Shown in pieces: positions 19,001 through 25,882 of a stretch of DNA of 64,000 nucleotides. The position numbers were made by a program, and so were the translations under genes. The notes under the pieces were generated by a model that did no database searches, had not been told where the DNA came from, and saw only the letters and a program-made list of their open reading frames with translations. Source of the stretch: an uncultured Bacteroidota bacterium (lineage in GTDB: Bacteria > Bacteroidota > Bacteroidia > Flavobacteriales > Flavobacteriaceae); NCBI GenBank assembly GCA_902593165.1, contig CACJHI010000001.1:62001-126000 (forward strand). Direction: 5' to 3'. Numbering within the stretch: the first letter of the stretch is position 1; the number at the start of each line of letters is the position of its first letter.

Positions 19001-20330
19001 ATTTATGACAGGTGGACAAGAGAATGGTCATAGTGTTGAAATACTTGAAAAAATATGGAAAGACTGGGAGGCTTTTGCATCTTATGCATTTAATAAATCA
19101 CATTCCACATGTTATGCCTTAATAGGATACCAAACAGCATATCTAAAAGCAAACTATCCTTCAGAATATATGGCTGCTGTTCTGTCAAATAACATGAATG
19201 ATATAAAACAAGTTACCTTTTTTATGGAAGAATGTAAAAGAATGGGAGTTACAGTATTAGGCCCTGATATTAACGAATCATTCTATAAGTTTAATGTCAA
19301 TGAAGATAAGGCAATTCGATTTGGGATGGGAGCTATTAAAGGAGTAGGAAAAGGTGCTGTTGAAACAATCGTGAAGAATAGAAAAGATGGATCATATAAA
19401 GATATATATGATTTTGCCAAAAGAATTGATCTTAGACTAGCAAATAAAAAAACTTTTGAAAATCTAGTATTAGCAGGAGGTTTAGATTCATTTAATAATA
19501 AAAGAGCACAATATTTCCATGTGGATACAGATGGTTTAACTTTTCTGGAAAAAGCTATAAAACATGGAGCAAAACATCAAGAACTATTAAATTCATCTCA
19601 GATTAGTATGTTCGAGGATGGCGCAATTGATAGCCAATTAGACTTGACAATGCCTGATTGTGATGAATGGATTAATCTAGAAAGATTAAAAAAAGAAAGA
19701 GAAGTCGTAGGGATATATATATCTGCACATCCTCTAGATGATTATATAAGAGAGATAAATAATTTTACTTCAACAGGACTCTCATCTTTAAATGATTTAA
19801 GCCTTATAATTAATAAAGACATATATGTAGCTGGGATTATTAATGAAGTTGAACATCTACTAACAAAAACAGGAAATGGATTTGCAGTTTTCTCATTTGA
19901 AGACTTTAATGATCAATATCAATTTAGAATTTTTGGAGAGGATTATCTTAAATACAAGCATCTCTTAGTTGAGAATAAGATATTAAGACTTAGAATCTCA
20001 GTTAGGGAAGGTTGGGTTAATAGAGAAACAGGGAGAGTAGGTGACCCAAGAATTCAATTTTTGAACATGGAATTATTAGATGGAATTATTGACTCAAGTT
20101 CAAAAAAAATAACTCTTAAAATAGATTCTACTTCTTTAAATTTAGATGAAGTTCAAAAACTAAAAAAAACATTATCAAAGCACAAAGGTTCAAAGCCAGT
20201 TTACTTTGATATTATTGATCCAAAAAATGAATTTAAATTAAATATGATATCAGAACAGGCCAGAGTCTCAATTACCAAAGAACTTTTAGTATCTCTTGAA
20301 AAAGATGAGTTCATATATAAGCTTAATTGA
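16011..20330 (+). CDS. dnaE: DNA polymerase III alpha subunit with N-terminal exonuclease
   Basis: Main replicative polymerase. The 1439-residue chain starts with a DnaQ-type 3'-5' exonuclease domain (about 1-190): FDTETTGLP, HNLNFDEKIL and HNASADVEAT supply the DEDDh-type acids and histidine. A PHP domain follows from FGHLHSYTQFSILQST (about 256). The polymerase core has GPGRGSAAGSVVAYALG (about 628) and the catalytic aspartates in PDIDIDFDDEGR (about 670). An OB domain lies near 1266-1370. This exonuclease fusion is usual in Bacteroidetes DnaE and differs from Proteobacteria. The gene is divergent from metG, 72 bases apart. Confidence 0.96.
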   Translation: MFLIFDTETTGLPKKWSAPLTDFDNWPRAIQVAWQVHDLSGKCISNQSYIVYPDGFSIPYDSEKIHGISTQLGKKIGVEISFVLDKFHEDLERSKFICGHNLNFDEKILGSEYLRSKGTNPLQDFPKIDTCTEETAGICMLTGGRGRKFKLPTLMELYKHLFNEKFESAHNASADVEATALCLFKLLKERKIHPSSLVNNNEILDELTKLDLSKVIVPDINHIDLFEESRKLKINQNVEKNEEHVKAEINKQEFKFGHLHSYTQFSILQSTSKISDLLKYSIEYSHDAIAITDKSNLMGAFHFIKTLKSYNENLTEGQKYIKPIVGCELNICDNHLDKSNRDDGYQMIFLAKNKNGFRNLSKLSSIANIDGFYYLPRIDKKVLEEYSEDIIVLSGGLRGEISSKILNQGEEKAEESLSWWKDTFGSDFYLEIQRHNQENEDYIIPIIKEFSSKYDIKIIATNNTFYTTKTEANAHDILLCVRDGEKQSVPIGKGRGFRYGLPNEEYWYKSKDEMFELFKDIPNSIYNISEIIDKVEPFELAREVLLPDFKIPKKFVQDNDFDNQKGQNLYLRHLTLEGVKSKYKEIDKDLQERIDFELDVISKTGYPGYFLIVQDFISAAREMGVSVGPGRGSAAGSVVAYALGITSIDPIKYNLLFERFLNPDRVSLPDIDIDFDDEGRNKVIEYVVNKYGSQQVAQIITYGRMAAKSSIRDTGRVLDLSLSEVDRISKLVPNMKLGEIFSKKEIDLKSELRTDEFSRVSELKKLYNSKDLSAQTLKQASLLEGSLRNTGIHACGVIITPSDISEFVPITKAKDSDFYVTQFDNSVVEDAGLLKMDFLGLKTLTIIKDTVKLIKYKYDKQLYPEDFPLDDKKTYELFQRGETVGIFQYESLGMQKYLKDLKPSNFNDLIAMNALYRPGPLEYIPSFISRKNGSEPIAYDIPEMEEFLNETYGITVYQEQVMSLSQKISGFSKGEADLLRKAMGKKIFSLIEKLKPKFMTGGQENGHSVEILEKIWKDWEAFASYAFNKSHSTCYALIGYQTAYLKANYPSEYMAAVLSNNMNDIKQVTFFMEECKRMGVTVLGPDINESFYKFNVNEDKAIRFGMGAIKGVGKGAVETIVKNRKDGSYKDIYDFAKRIDLRLANKKTFENLVLAGGLDSFNNKRAQYFHVDTDGLTFLEKAIKHGAKHQELLNSSQISMFEDGAIDSQLDLTMPDCDEWINLERLKKEREVVGIYISAHPLDDYIREINNFTSTGLSSLNDLSLIINKDIYVAGIINEVEHLLTKTGNGFAVFSFEDFNDQYQFRIFGEDYLKYKHLLVENKILRLRISVREGWVNRETGRVGDPRIQFLNMELLDGIIDSSSKKITLKIDSTSLNLDEVQKLKKTLSKHKGSKPVYFDIIDPKNEFKLNMISEQARVSITKELLVSLEKDEFIYKLN

Positions 20331-20610
20331 TATTCTCACAAGAGTCATAAATTGAATTCAAACTACTATTCTCTATTAAATATTTTTCAGCTTCTTGTTT
20401 GCTCTCAAATCTATTAACTAAAACTCTTAGGGTACAACTGCAATATCTATTTGATTGGTTTAGACTTAATTCATTAAAGTCTAATGAATAATTTACACAC
20501 TCTTTAAATATTAATTCTTTTTCTTCTTGAGTCCAATTGGATTTTTTTACCTGATTTGTGTTACAAGAGATAAAACAAATCATTGAAAGAATTGAAAGTA
20601 TAATTTTCAT
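20323..20610 (-). CDS. Small cysteine-containing lipoprotein
   Basis: A 95-residue chain with a lipoprotein signal (lipobox CFISC, residues 12-16). The mature part has three further cysteines: one in KECVNYS, and the CSC pair in NRYCSCTLRV, with another in YDSCENIN near the end. The pattern of a helical segment, CxC, then a long amphipathic helix resembles small envelope lipoproteins found in many flavobacteria, but I cannot name a function. It overlaps the dnaE 3' end by eight bases. Confidence 0.72.
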   Translation of the reverse strand: MKIILSILSMICFISCNTNQVKKSNWTQEEKELIFKECVNYSLDFNELSLNQSNRYCSCTLRVLVNRFESKQEAEKYLIENSSLNSIYDSCENIN

Positions 20611-20678
20611 TAGTCTAAATTAATTTAAAAATTTTGAATTTTCTTTTTTAAAAAAATGAGTGTTGAAATAAATTATAT

Positions 20679-20686
20679 TAAATTTG
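20679..20686 (+). promoter_or_regulatory. trxA promoter -7 element
   Basis: TAAATTTG matches TAnnTTTG and lies 20 bases before the ATG at 20707. It falls inside the extended open frame that begins at 20656, so the shorter start is more likely. No well-spaced TTG was found at -33. Confidence 0.5.
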
Positions 20687-20706
20687 AACTGCAAAAAACT
20701 AATAAT

Positions 20707-21024
20707 ATGGCACTAGAATTAAATGATTCAATATTTGAAGAAAAAGTATTAAAATCTGATAAACCTGTTCTTGTTGATTTTTGGGCAGAGTGGTGTGGAC
20801 CTTGCAGAATGGTAGGTCCAATTATTGATGAATTAAGTAAAGACTTTGAGGGTAAAGCAGTAGTTGGTAAAATTGATGTTGATGCAAACCAAGAGTTTGC
20901 AGCTAAGTATGGAGTTAGGAATATACCAACTGTTCTTCTATTCAAGGATGGAGAGCTTGTATCTAGACAAGTAGGTGTAGCTCCTAAAAAAACATATGAG
21001 GATGCAATTAATGCAGCTTTATAA
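20707..21024 (+). CDS. trxA: Thioredoxin
   Basis: Reduces disulfides in cytoplasmic proteins and is recharged by thioredoxin reductase (trxB at 61725-62648). The 105-residue protein from the ATG at 20707 has the active site WAEWCGPCRM (Cys30, Cys33), the cis-proline RNIPTVLLF and the KDGELV turn. A 17-residue upstream extension is possible from 20656 but is not part of the thioredoxin fold and contains the promoter -7 element. Confidence 0.95.
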   Translation: MALELNDSIFEEKVLKSDKPVLVDFWAEWCGPCRMVGPIIDELSKDFEGKAVVGKIDVDANQEFAAKYGVRNIPTVLLFKDGELVSRQVGVAPKKTYEDAINAAL

Positions 21025-21035
21025 CTCAAAATAAT

Positions 21036-21043
21036 TATATTTG
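21036..21043 (+). promoter_or_regulatory. tRNA-Asp promoter -7 element
   Basis: TATATTTG matches the TAnnTTTG consensus and ends 11 bases before the tRNA 5' end, the expected distance for transcription to start just upstream of the mature tRNA. Confidence 0.6.
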
Positions 21044-21054
21044 CAACCGTTTTT

Positions 21055-21128
21055 GGTCTGGTAGTTCAGTTGGTTAGAATATCTGCCTGTCACGCAGGGG
21101 GTCGCGGGTTCGAGTCCCGTCCAGACCG
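21055..21128 (+). tRNA. tRNA-Asp (GTC)
   Basis: A complete cloverleaf: acceptor arm GGTCTGG paired with CCAGACC, D-arm AGTTCAGTTGGTTAGA, anticodon loop CTGTCAC with anticodon GTC, and T-arm GCGGGTTCGAGTCCCGT. The discriminator base is G, as in Asp tRNAs. CCA is not encoded. It is followed at once by an intrinsic terminator. Confidence 0.97.
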
Positions 21129-21136
21129 CAACATAT

Positions 21137-21168
21137 AAACCCTCTATAAAGAGGGTTTTCTTTTTTAT
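21137..21168 (+). terminator. Terminator after tRNA-Asp
   Basis: AAACCCTC and GAGGGTTT form an eight-pair stem around a six-base loop, followed by a T-rich tract, nine bases after the tRNA. Confidence 0.88.
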
Positions 21169-21180
21169 TATATTGTCAGA

Positions 21181-22413
21181 GTGAAAAAAGCTTTAATTCT
21201 AATATTCATATGCACAAATGTTTACTCTCAAATTTCGAGTAAAAAGATTGACAGATGGGTTTCTAAAAATGAAAATTTAAAAAATTCGATTGTCTCGATT
21301 GCAGTTAAACAATTAGACAAGAAAAAAAAGATTTCGGGAATTAACATAAACACCTTTATGACTCCGGCATCAAATACAAAAATTTTAACTGTTTTTGGTT
21401 CAATAAGTGCTGGTGACACTATCCCTTCAATTAAATATAGAATTTCTAATGACACATTAAGAATTTCACCAACTGGGTATCCTTTTATTGCACATCCAAA
21501 ATATGATGATGCAGATCTTGAAAAATTTATAAAGTCCTTTAGCCATATTGTATATCATAAACCTAGTTCTGATATAGATAAATATGGTCCAGCTTGGGCA
21601 TGGGATGATTTTAAATATTATTATCAAGCTGAAAGATCAGAAATGCCGATTTATGGAAATGTAATACAAATTGTTAAACTACCTAATGACTCTATAAAAG
21701 TATCCCCTGATATTTTCAAAATGAAGTTGAATATGGAGCAGAAAGAAAAAGTATCTAGAGATGATAAAGAGAACAATTTCTTTATTAACCCTTCTTTGAT
21801 AAAAGTTGGCGATACAATTTATCATCCATTTGTTACATCAAGGAAAAATACAATCAATCTACTTAAAGAGTTTTTTAACACCCCAGTTAGCTTTGATGAA
21901 GAAGGTTTAAATAATTATAAAATATGGAATAGTACTGTAAAGGCTAAGATATACTCTGCTATATTAAAAGACTCTGATAATTTGGTTTCTGAAAGCTTGG
22001 CTGCAAACGTATCTCTTCGTTATAATGATACTGTATCCGTAGAAAAAGGTCTTAAAAAAATACTAGATAATTTAGATAATAATAAAATACAGTTATATGA
22101 TGGCTCTGGACTTTCAAGATATAATTTGACTCAGCCATCATCAATAGTTTCATCTTTAGAAAAGATAGAATACTATTATGATTTTGAAACAATCAAAGAA
22201 ATTTTTCCTAATAATTATATTATAACTGATACTGAGGCTTTTGTCTGGGGTAAAACAGGAACATTAAAAAATAATCATAACTATTCTGGATACTTGACTA
22301 CAGATAAAGGAAAACGATATGTCTTTAGCATTATGATTAATCATTTTACAGAAGATTTAGATAAAATCAAGAGTGCTATCGCGGACTTTTTAATCTTCTT
22401 AAAGACAAGTTGA
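21181..22413 (+). CDS. dacB: D-alanyl-D-alanine carboxypeptidase, PBP4 / S13 family
   Basis: Periplasmic penicillin-binding protein that trims peptidoglycan stems. It starts at GTG and has a signal peptide (hydrophobic run ending about CTNVYSQ). The active-site serine and lysine are Ser64 and Lys67 in TPASNTKILT; the SxN motif is in DSDNLVSESL; the family motif DGSGLSRYNL and the KTG box WGKTGTLKN follow. At 410 residues it is somewhat shorter than E. coli PBP4. Confidence 0.88.
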   Translation: MKKALILIFICTNVYSQISSKKIDRWVSKNENLKNSIVSIAVKQLDKKKKISGININTFMTPASNTKILTVFGSISAGDTIPSIKYRISNDTLRISPTGYPFIAHPKYDDADLEKFIKSFSHIVYHKPSSDIDKYGPAWAWDDFKYYYQAERSEMPIYGNVIQIVKLPNDSIKVSPDIFKMKLNMEQKEKVSRDDKENNFFINPSLIKVGDTIYHPFVTSRKNTINLLKEFFNTPVSFDEEGLNNYKIWNSTVKAKIYSAILKDSDNLVSESLAANVSLRYNDTVSVEKGLKKILDNLDNNKIQLYDGSGLSRYNLTQPSSIVSSLEKIEYYYDFETIKEIFPNNYIITDTEAFVWGKTGTLKNNHNYSGYLTTDKGKRYVFSIMINHFTEDLDKIKSAIADFLIFLKTS

Positions 22414-22423
22414 TAAAAATCAT

Positions 22424-22489
22424 TACATTTGCACGTTGTGTGTTGCTAAGGCAACTAAATAAGCTTTCCAATTGGAGGGCTTTTTTTTT
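22424..22489 (+). ncRNA. Putative small RNA with its own promoter and terminator
   Basis: The 74-base gap between dacB and rmuC contains a perfect -7 element TACATTTG (22424-22431), a small hairpin GTTGC-TAAG-GCAAC (22442-22455) and then a terminator AAGCTTTCC-AATT-GGAGGGCTT with a nine-T tract (22461-22489). The transcript would be about 50 bases, with no ORF. It is not clearly homologous to any RNA that I recognise. It could also be a transcription end of dacB with a chance promoter match. Confidence 0.42.
22461..22489 (+). terminator. Terminator downstream of dacB / putative small RNA
   Basis: Stem AAGCTTTCC with GGAGGGCTT (two G-T pairs) around AATT, followed by nine T on the plus strand. 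The other strand lacks a U-tract, so it acts in the plus direction. Confidence 0.8.
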
Positions 22490-23537
22490 AGTCTTCGATC
22501 AAAGGTCTCTCTAGACTTTCGCTCTCAATACCAATGCTAGCTCTATTTGAAGTTAGCTTAGTGATATCTTTGTCAATTTTTTTAAACTCTTTACTACTAA
22601 CATTATAATGATTAACTACAGTACCGAGACTATTACCCAACTTTTCATGATAAGTTAAATATGCTTTTAAATGATTTCCTAGTTTTTCAATATTCATCTG
22701 AATCTCTTGAATAGACTCTTCAACTTTCATGTTATTTAATGCCTTACTAGTAACTTGAAGCATTGGGAATAAACTCATCGGAGATACTATCATTACCTTT
22801 TTTTGATATGCATATGAAACGAGATCTCTTTGGTTAATTTTTAGCGATCCAACTTTGTTATTTAGTAAGTCTTGATATAGCCCATCAGCAGGAATAAACA
22901 TATAAGCATAATCTACCGTACCCTCATTAGGTCTAATATATTTTGAGGTTTCATCAATCCTATTTTTTATATCATTTTTAAATTTTTTCTCAAGATCACT
23001 TAACCTATCCGTATCTGTTTCGTCACTTTCAATCATTTTATTATAATTATCCAAAGAGAATTTTGCATCAATAGGTATGATAAACTCACCAACTTTAATT
23101 ATTGCATCAACAGCTTCATTATTACTAAATGAATATTGCATCTGAAACAATTCAGGAGGCAAAACATTTGCTAGTAAGTTTTCTAATTGAATCTCACCTA
23201 ATATCCCCCTTTGCTTTTGATTTCCTAGAATTTTTTCAAGGGTTTTCATCTGATTTGCAAATGTTAATACTTGCTCATTAGTTCCTTTAATTTTTTCAAG
23301 TTCTTTAGTAACCTTCTCTAAAGTATCAGACATATTTTTTTGATCTTGCTTTGAATCTTTAATTTGATCTGCTAGATTTTTTGCAGACTCTAGCTTAAAC
23401 GCATCTACCAAATTATCAAGCTTAGATTCAATCTCCTTATTCCTTTCCTCAGAGTTAGACTCAATCTGTTTTTTAATAAAAAAATAAAGTCCAAAGAGAG
23501 AACCAATTAGTACTATTATTACTAGTAAATATTCCAT
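22488..23537 (-). CDS. rmuC: DNA recombination protein RmuC
   Basis: RmuC-family protein, thought to limit inversions at short inverted repeats and predicted to have a nuclease-like core. The 349-residue chain has one N-terminal membrane helix (LLVIIVLIGSLFGLYFFI), a coiled-coil region (about 25-110) and the RmuC domain with GILGEIQLENLLANVLP and FIIPIDAKFSLDNYNKM, followed by YMFIPADGLYQDLLN. Length is short relative to E. coli (475) but usual for Bacteroidetes. Confidence 0.9.
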   Translation of the reverse strand: MEYLLVIIVLIGSLFGLYFFIKKQIESNSEERNKEIESKLDNLVDAFKLESAKNLADQIKDSKQDQKNMSDTLEKVTKELEKIKGTNEQVLTFANQMKTLEKILGNQKQRGILGEIQLENLLANVLPPELFQMQYSFSNNEAVDAIIKVGEFIIPIDAKFSLDNYNKMIESDETDTDRLSDLEKKFKNDIKNRIDETSKYIRPNEGTVDYAYMFIPADGLYQDLLNNKVGSLKINQRDLVSYAYQKKVMIVSPMSLFPMLQVTSKALNNMKVEESIQEIQMNIEKLGNHLKAYLTYHEKLGNSLGTVVNHYNVSSKEFKKIDKDITKLTSNRASIGIESESLERPLIED

Positions 23538-23580
23538 TAATTAAATTTAATCAAAACACAGTTATTTCTTAGATAATTAT

Positions 23581-23613
23581 AAAAAAAAACCCTCAACATG
23601 TGAGGGTTTTTTT
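23581..23613. terminator. Bidirectional terminator
   Basis: ACCCTCA and TGAGGGT pair around a five-base loop, with A runs on one side and T runs on the other, so it works on both strands. It ends the lipoprotein transcript from 24272 and isolates rmuC from it. Confidence 0.85.
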
Positions 23614-23627
23614 AATTGTATGTTAAT

Positions 23628-24272
23628 TTATTTAGGAGCAGATTCTGGTTGATAATCATAATAACCTGCCATAGGATACATTACATGTGCATAAATAGTA
23701 CCTCCAAACATTACATAAGGCGCACCTGATGTAAAGTCAGTAGTCATGCCATCTAATGATGAAGGATCAGCAGGCATTCTCATTAAATGTGGTCCTGACT
23801 CTATCCATTGACCCTCAGCTGAATCTTCTTTCATCATTACCCCAGCCATAGTATTGTCTTCTCCCATGTCTCCGTGAAGCATCCATGCATATCCATCTTT
23901 ATCCATTACTGGAGTTTCTCCAGCAAAGTATGCACCGATCCATTTAAATACCTCTGAATCACCACATAGAGGCATAGCTTCATGTGCATCAACCCATCCA
24001 TTTTCAGGGTCAGACTGTCCTCTTGGGTTAGCAGGTAAGCAAGTCCATCCATTTGTGCCTTCCCTTAAAAGATTACCCCCCATGTCTGGTGGACCGTCAA
24101 ATACAGTTGCATCAGCAGCTATATAATCTGGAGCAGCTGTTGAATAAGCCCAGATTTGCCACTCTGCAGATGTATGAGGACCTTCAGGCTCTCCATTATT
24201 TGTTTGATTTTCCGCTGGCATATTACAGCCTGTAATTAAAGCCAGTGATAAGATTGTATATATATATTTCAT
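23628..24272 (-). CDS. Met- and Trp-rich lipoprotein of unknown function
   Basis: 214 residues with a lipoprotein signal (lipobox LITGC, residues 12-16) then a Asn/Glu/Gly linker and a compact domain starting SAEWQIWAYSTAAPDYIA. The protein is rich in Met, Gly, Trp and Pro, including HGDMGEDNTMAGVMM, and has only two cysteines besides the lipid one (CLPAN and LCGDS). Similar domains occur as uncharacterised secreted proteins; I do not know a function. GC content by eye is higher than in neighbours. It stands alone with its own terminator, so it is probably an independently expressed gene. Confidence 0.82.
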   Translation of the reverse strand: MKYIYTILSLALITGCNMPAENQTNNGEPEGPHTSAEWQIWAYSTAAPDYIAADATVFDGPPDMGGNLLREGTNGWTCLPANPRGQSDPENGWVDAHEAMPLCGDSEVFKWIGAYFAGETPVMDKDGYAWMLHGDMGEDNTMAGVMMKEDSAEGQWIESGPHLMRMPADPSSLDGMTTDFTSGAPYVMFGGTIYAHVMYPMAGYYDYQPESAPK

Positions 24273-24294
24273 GATAGATTAATTTATTATAAAT

Positions 24295-24936
24295 CTACAG
24301 AAAAAGCGCTAACATCCCAAAAAATAAAAAATGAACGACTAAAATATTCGTAGATACTACGAATTCTTTATTACTATCAGACTGATATATTAAGTGGAAA
24401 AAAAATGAGAAAACAAACCACCATAAATAATTTGATAATGGAACAGGATGAATTGTAAATTCCCAATAATCAAGCTTAGGAGCACTAATCTCAATTAGGA
24501 GATCTAACAGAATCATTAAAATTGAACCAAATAATACCTTGCTAAGTTTTGACTTTGGAAATAATCTATGAGCAAAGTTACCAGTTAGAACTATTAATAG
24601 AACCCAATTAAAACCTATTACTAGAGGTACTCCAAAAAATTTTATACCAAGATTATTTCCGTATTGATACTCACCAAAAAAAAAGGAATAATTTACTCCG
24701 ATAATTTCAACAATTAACCCTAACAAGAAAATAAGAGACAACTTTATTAAAAACTTTTTATCAGAGTTGTTATTTACTATTAATAATAAGAGTGTAAGAG
24801 TTAAAACATATGGAGAAGATGAAAGAAAAAAATCTTTCTCATCGGATAACATTCCGAAAAAACCACTAATATTTATAAGCCAAATAATAAAAATTGAAAT
24901 ATTTTTCAATTCGTTATTATCAAGTAATTTTAACAT
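24295..24936 (-). CDS. Carotenoid biosynthesis membrane protein (CruF-like)
   Basis: A 213-residue polytopic membrane protein with about seven hydrophobic segments. The motif IIGVNYSFFFGEYQYGNN, followed by FGVPLVIGFNWVLL and YWEFTIHPVPLSNYLWW, is that of the family containing CruF carotenoid 1',2'-hydratases (PF04240). A longer frame reaches 25089, but it would run through tRNA-Phe; the ATG at 24934-24936 gives the proper membrane N-terminus MLKLLDNNELK. With crtI at 12129, it points to carotenoid production from separate loci. Exact reaction is inferred from family only. Confidence 0.82.
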   Translation of the reverse strand: MLKLLDNNELKNISIFIIWLINISGFFGMLSDEKDFFLSSSPYVLTLTLLLLIVNNNSDKKFLIKLSLIFLLGLIVEIIGVNYSFFFGEYQYGNNLGIKFFGVPLVIGFNWVLLIVLTGNFAHRLFPKSKLSKVLFGSILMILLDLLIEISAPKLDYWEFTIHPVPLSNYLWWFVFSFFFHLIYQSDSNKEFVVSTNILVVHFLFFGMLALFL

Positions 24937-24973
24937 ATTAGTCAAGTATATAGATTTAGGAATTGTAATATAC

Positions 24974-25000
24974 AAAAAAACCCTACTTAGTAGGGTTTTT
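24974..25000 (-). terminator. Terminator after tRNA-Phe
   Basis: On the minus strand AAACCCTAC and GTAGGGTTT form a stem followed by a T tract directly downstream of tRNA-Phe. Confidence 0.85.
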
Positions 25001-25001
25001 G

Positions 25002-25074
25002 TGGTACCACCAGGAATCGAACCAGGGACACAAGGATTTTCAGTCCTTTGCTCTACCAACTGAGCTATGGTACC
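25002..25074 (-). tRNA. tRNA-Phe (GAA)
   Basis: A complete 73-base cloverleaf on the minus strand: acceptor GGTACCA with TGGTACC, D-arm GCTCAGTTGGTAGAGC, anticodon loop CTGAAAA with anticodon GAA, T-arm CCTGGTTCGATTCCTGG, discriminator A. CCA is not encoded. Confidence 0.97.
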
Positions 25075-25086
25075 AAAAAGCAAAGG

Positions 25087-25094
25087 CAAATATA
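25087..25094 (-). promoter_or_regulatory. tRNA-Phe promoter -7 element
   Basis: TATATTTG on the minus strand, identical to the element before tRNA-Asp, ends 12 bases before the tRNA-Phe 5' end. Confidence 0.6.
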
Positions 25095-25150
25095 TTAATT
25101 TTAAACAAAGCTGTATTCAAATGTTTCTGTAATTTTATAAAAAATGTAGT

Positions 25151-25882
25151 ATGAACCTGGTGATTGATATAGGAAATACTTTGGTTAAAGTTTATTTATT
25201 TGAAAATGATGAAATTATTTCAAAAAAAACTTTAGATGAGATGTCTATTATCTCATATGTTAAGTCTCTTTCAAAAGATTATGAAATCAAAAACATTATT
25301 TGCTCAACTGTAACCAAAAGTTACAGGACCGAATTGAACGGGCTAAATGAATATATAAATTACTGTGAATTATCAGATAAGGACCTTAAAATTCCTTTTC
25401 ATAATAACTACAAAACAAAAACTTCTTTAGGTCAAGATAGAATTGGATTAGTTTCAGCTGCATATTTTAAACTTCCAAGCGAAAACACGTTAGTGGTTGA
25501 TATGGGAACATGTATTACTTATGATTTCATTGACTCCAAAAATATATATCATGGAGGGGCTATTTCTCCAGGAATTAATATGAGATATAAAAGCCTTTCA
25601 GAGTTTACATCAAATTTACCTTTGCTTGAATTTAATGATGAAAATAAAATAATAGGGTCTACTACAGATGAGTCAATTCACATTGGAGTTTTAACAGGAA
25701 TTATTGGAGAAATTAATCAATATATAAATCGTTTAGAACAAAAATATTTAAAGCTTAATATCATTATCACAGGAGGTGATTCTACCTTTTTGCTTAATAA
25801 GATAAAAAATGCAATCTTTGCGGACCAAGACTTTTTAGCAATAGGTCTAAACAATATTTTAAAATATAATGAAGAGCATTAA
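25151..25882 (+). CDS. coaX: Type III pantothenate kinase
   Basis: First step of coenzyme A synthesis, ATP-dependent phosphorylation of pantothenate. The 243-residue ASKHA-fold protein has LVIDIGNTLVKVYLF at the N-terminus (phosphate 1), GQDRIGLVSAAYF, the catalytic region VVDMGTCITYDFID and GGAISPGINMRYKSL. Its last codons overlap the next gene by 14 bases, so the envelope genes downstream are translationally coupled to it. Confidence 0.94.
   Translation: MNLVIDIGNTLVKVYLFENDEIISKKTLDEMSIISYVKSLSKDYEIKNIICSTVTKSYRTELNGLNEYINYCELSDKDLKIPFHNNYKTKTSLGQDRIGLVSAAYFKLPSENTLVVDMGTCITYDFIDSKNIYHGGAISPGINMRYKSLSEFTSNLPLLEFNDENKIIGSTTDESIHIGVLTGIIGEINQYINRLEQKYLKLNIIITGGDSTFLLNKIKNAIFADQDFLAIGLNNILKYNEEH

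Noticed and set aside
20656-20706. 17-residue N-terminal extension of thioredoxin
   Set aside because: It precedes the conserved fold and contains a promoter -7 element.
24937-25089. N-terminal extension of the carotenoid protein frame through the tRNA-Phe region
   Set aside because: The extension is encoded by the tRNA-Phe gene and its terminator; the ATG at 24936 gives the proper membrane N-terminus.
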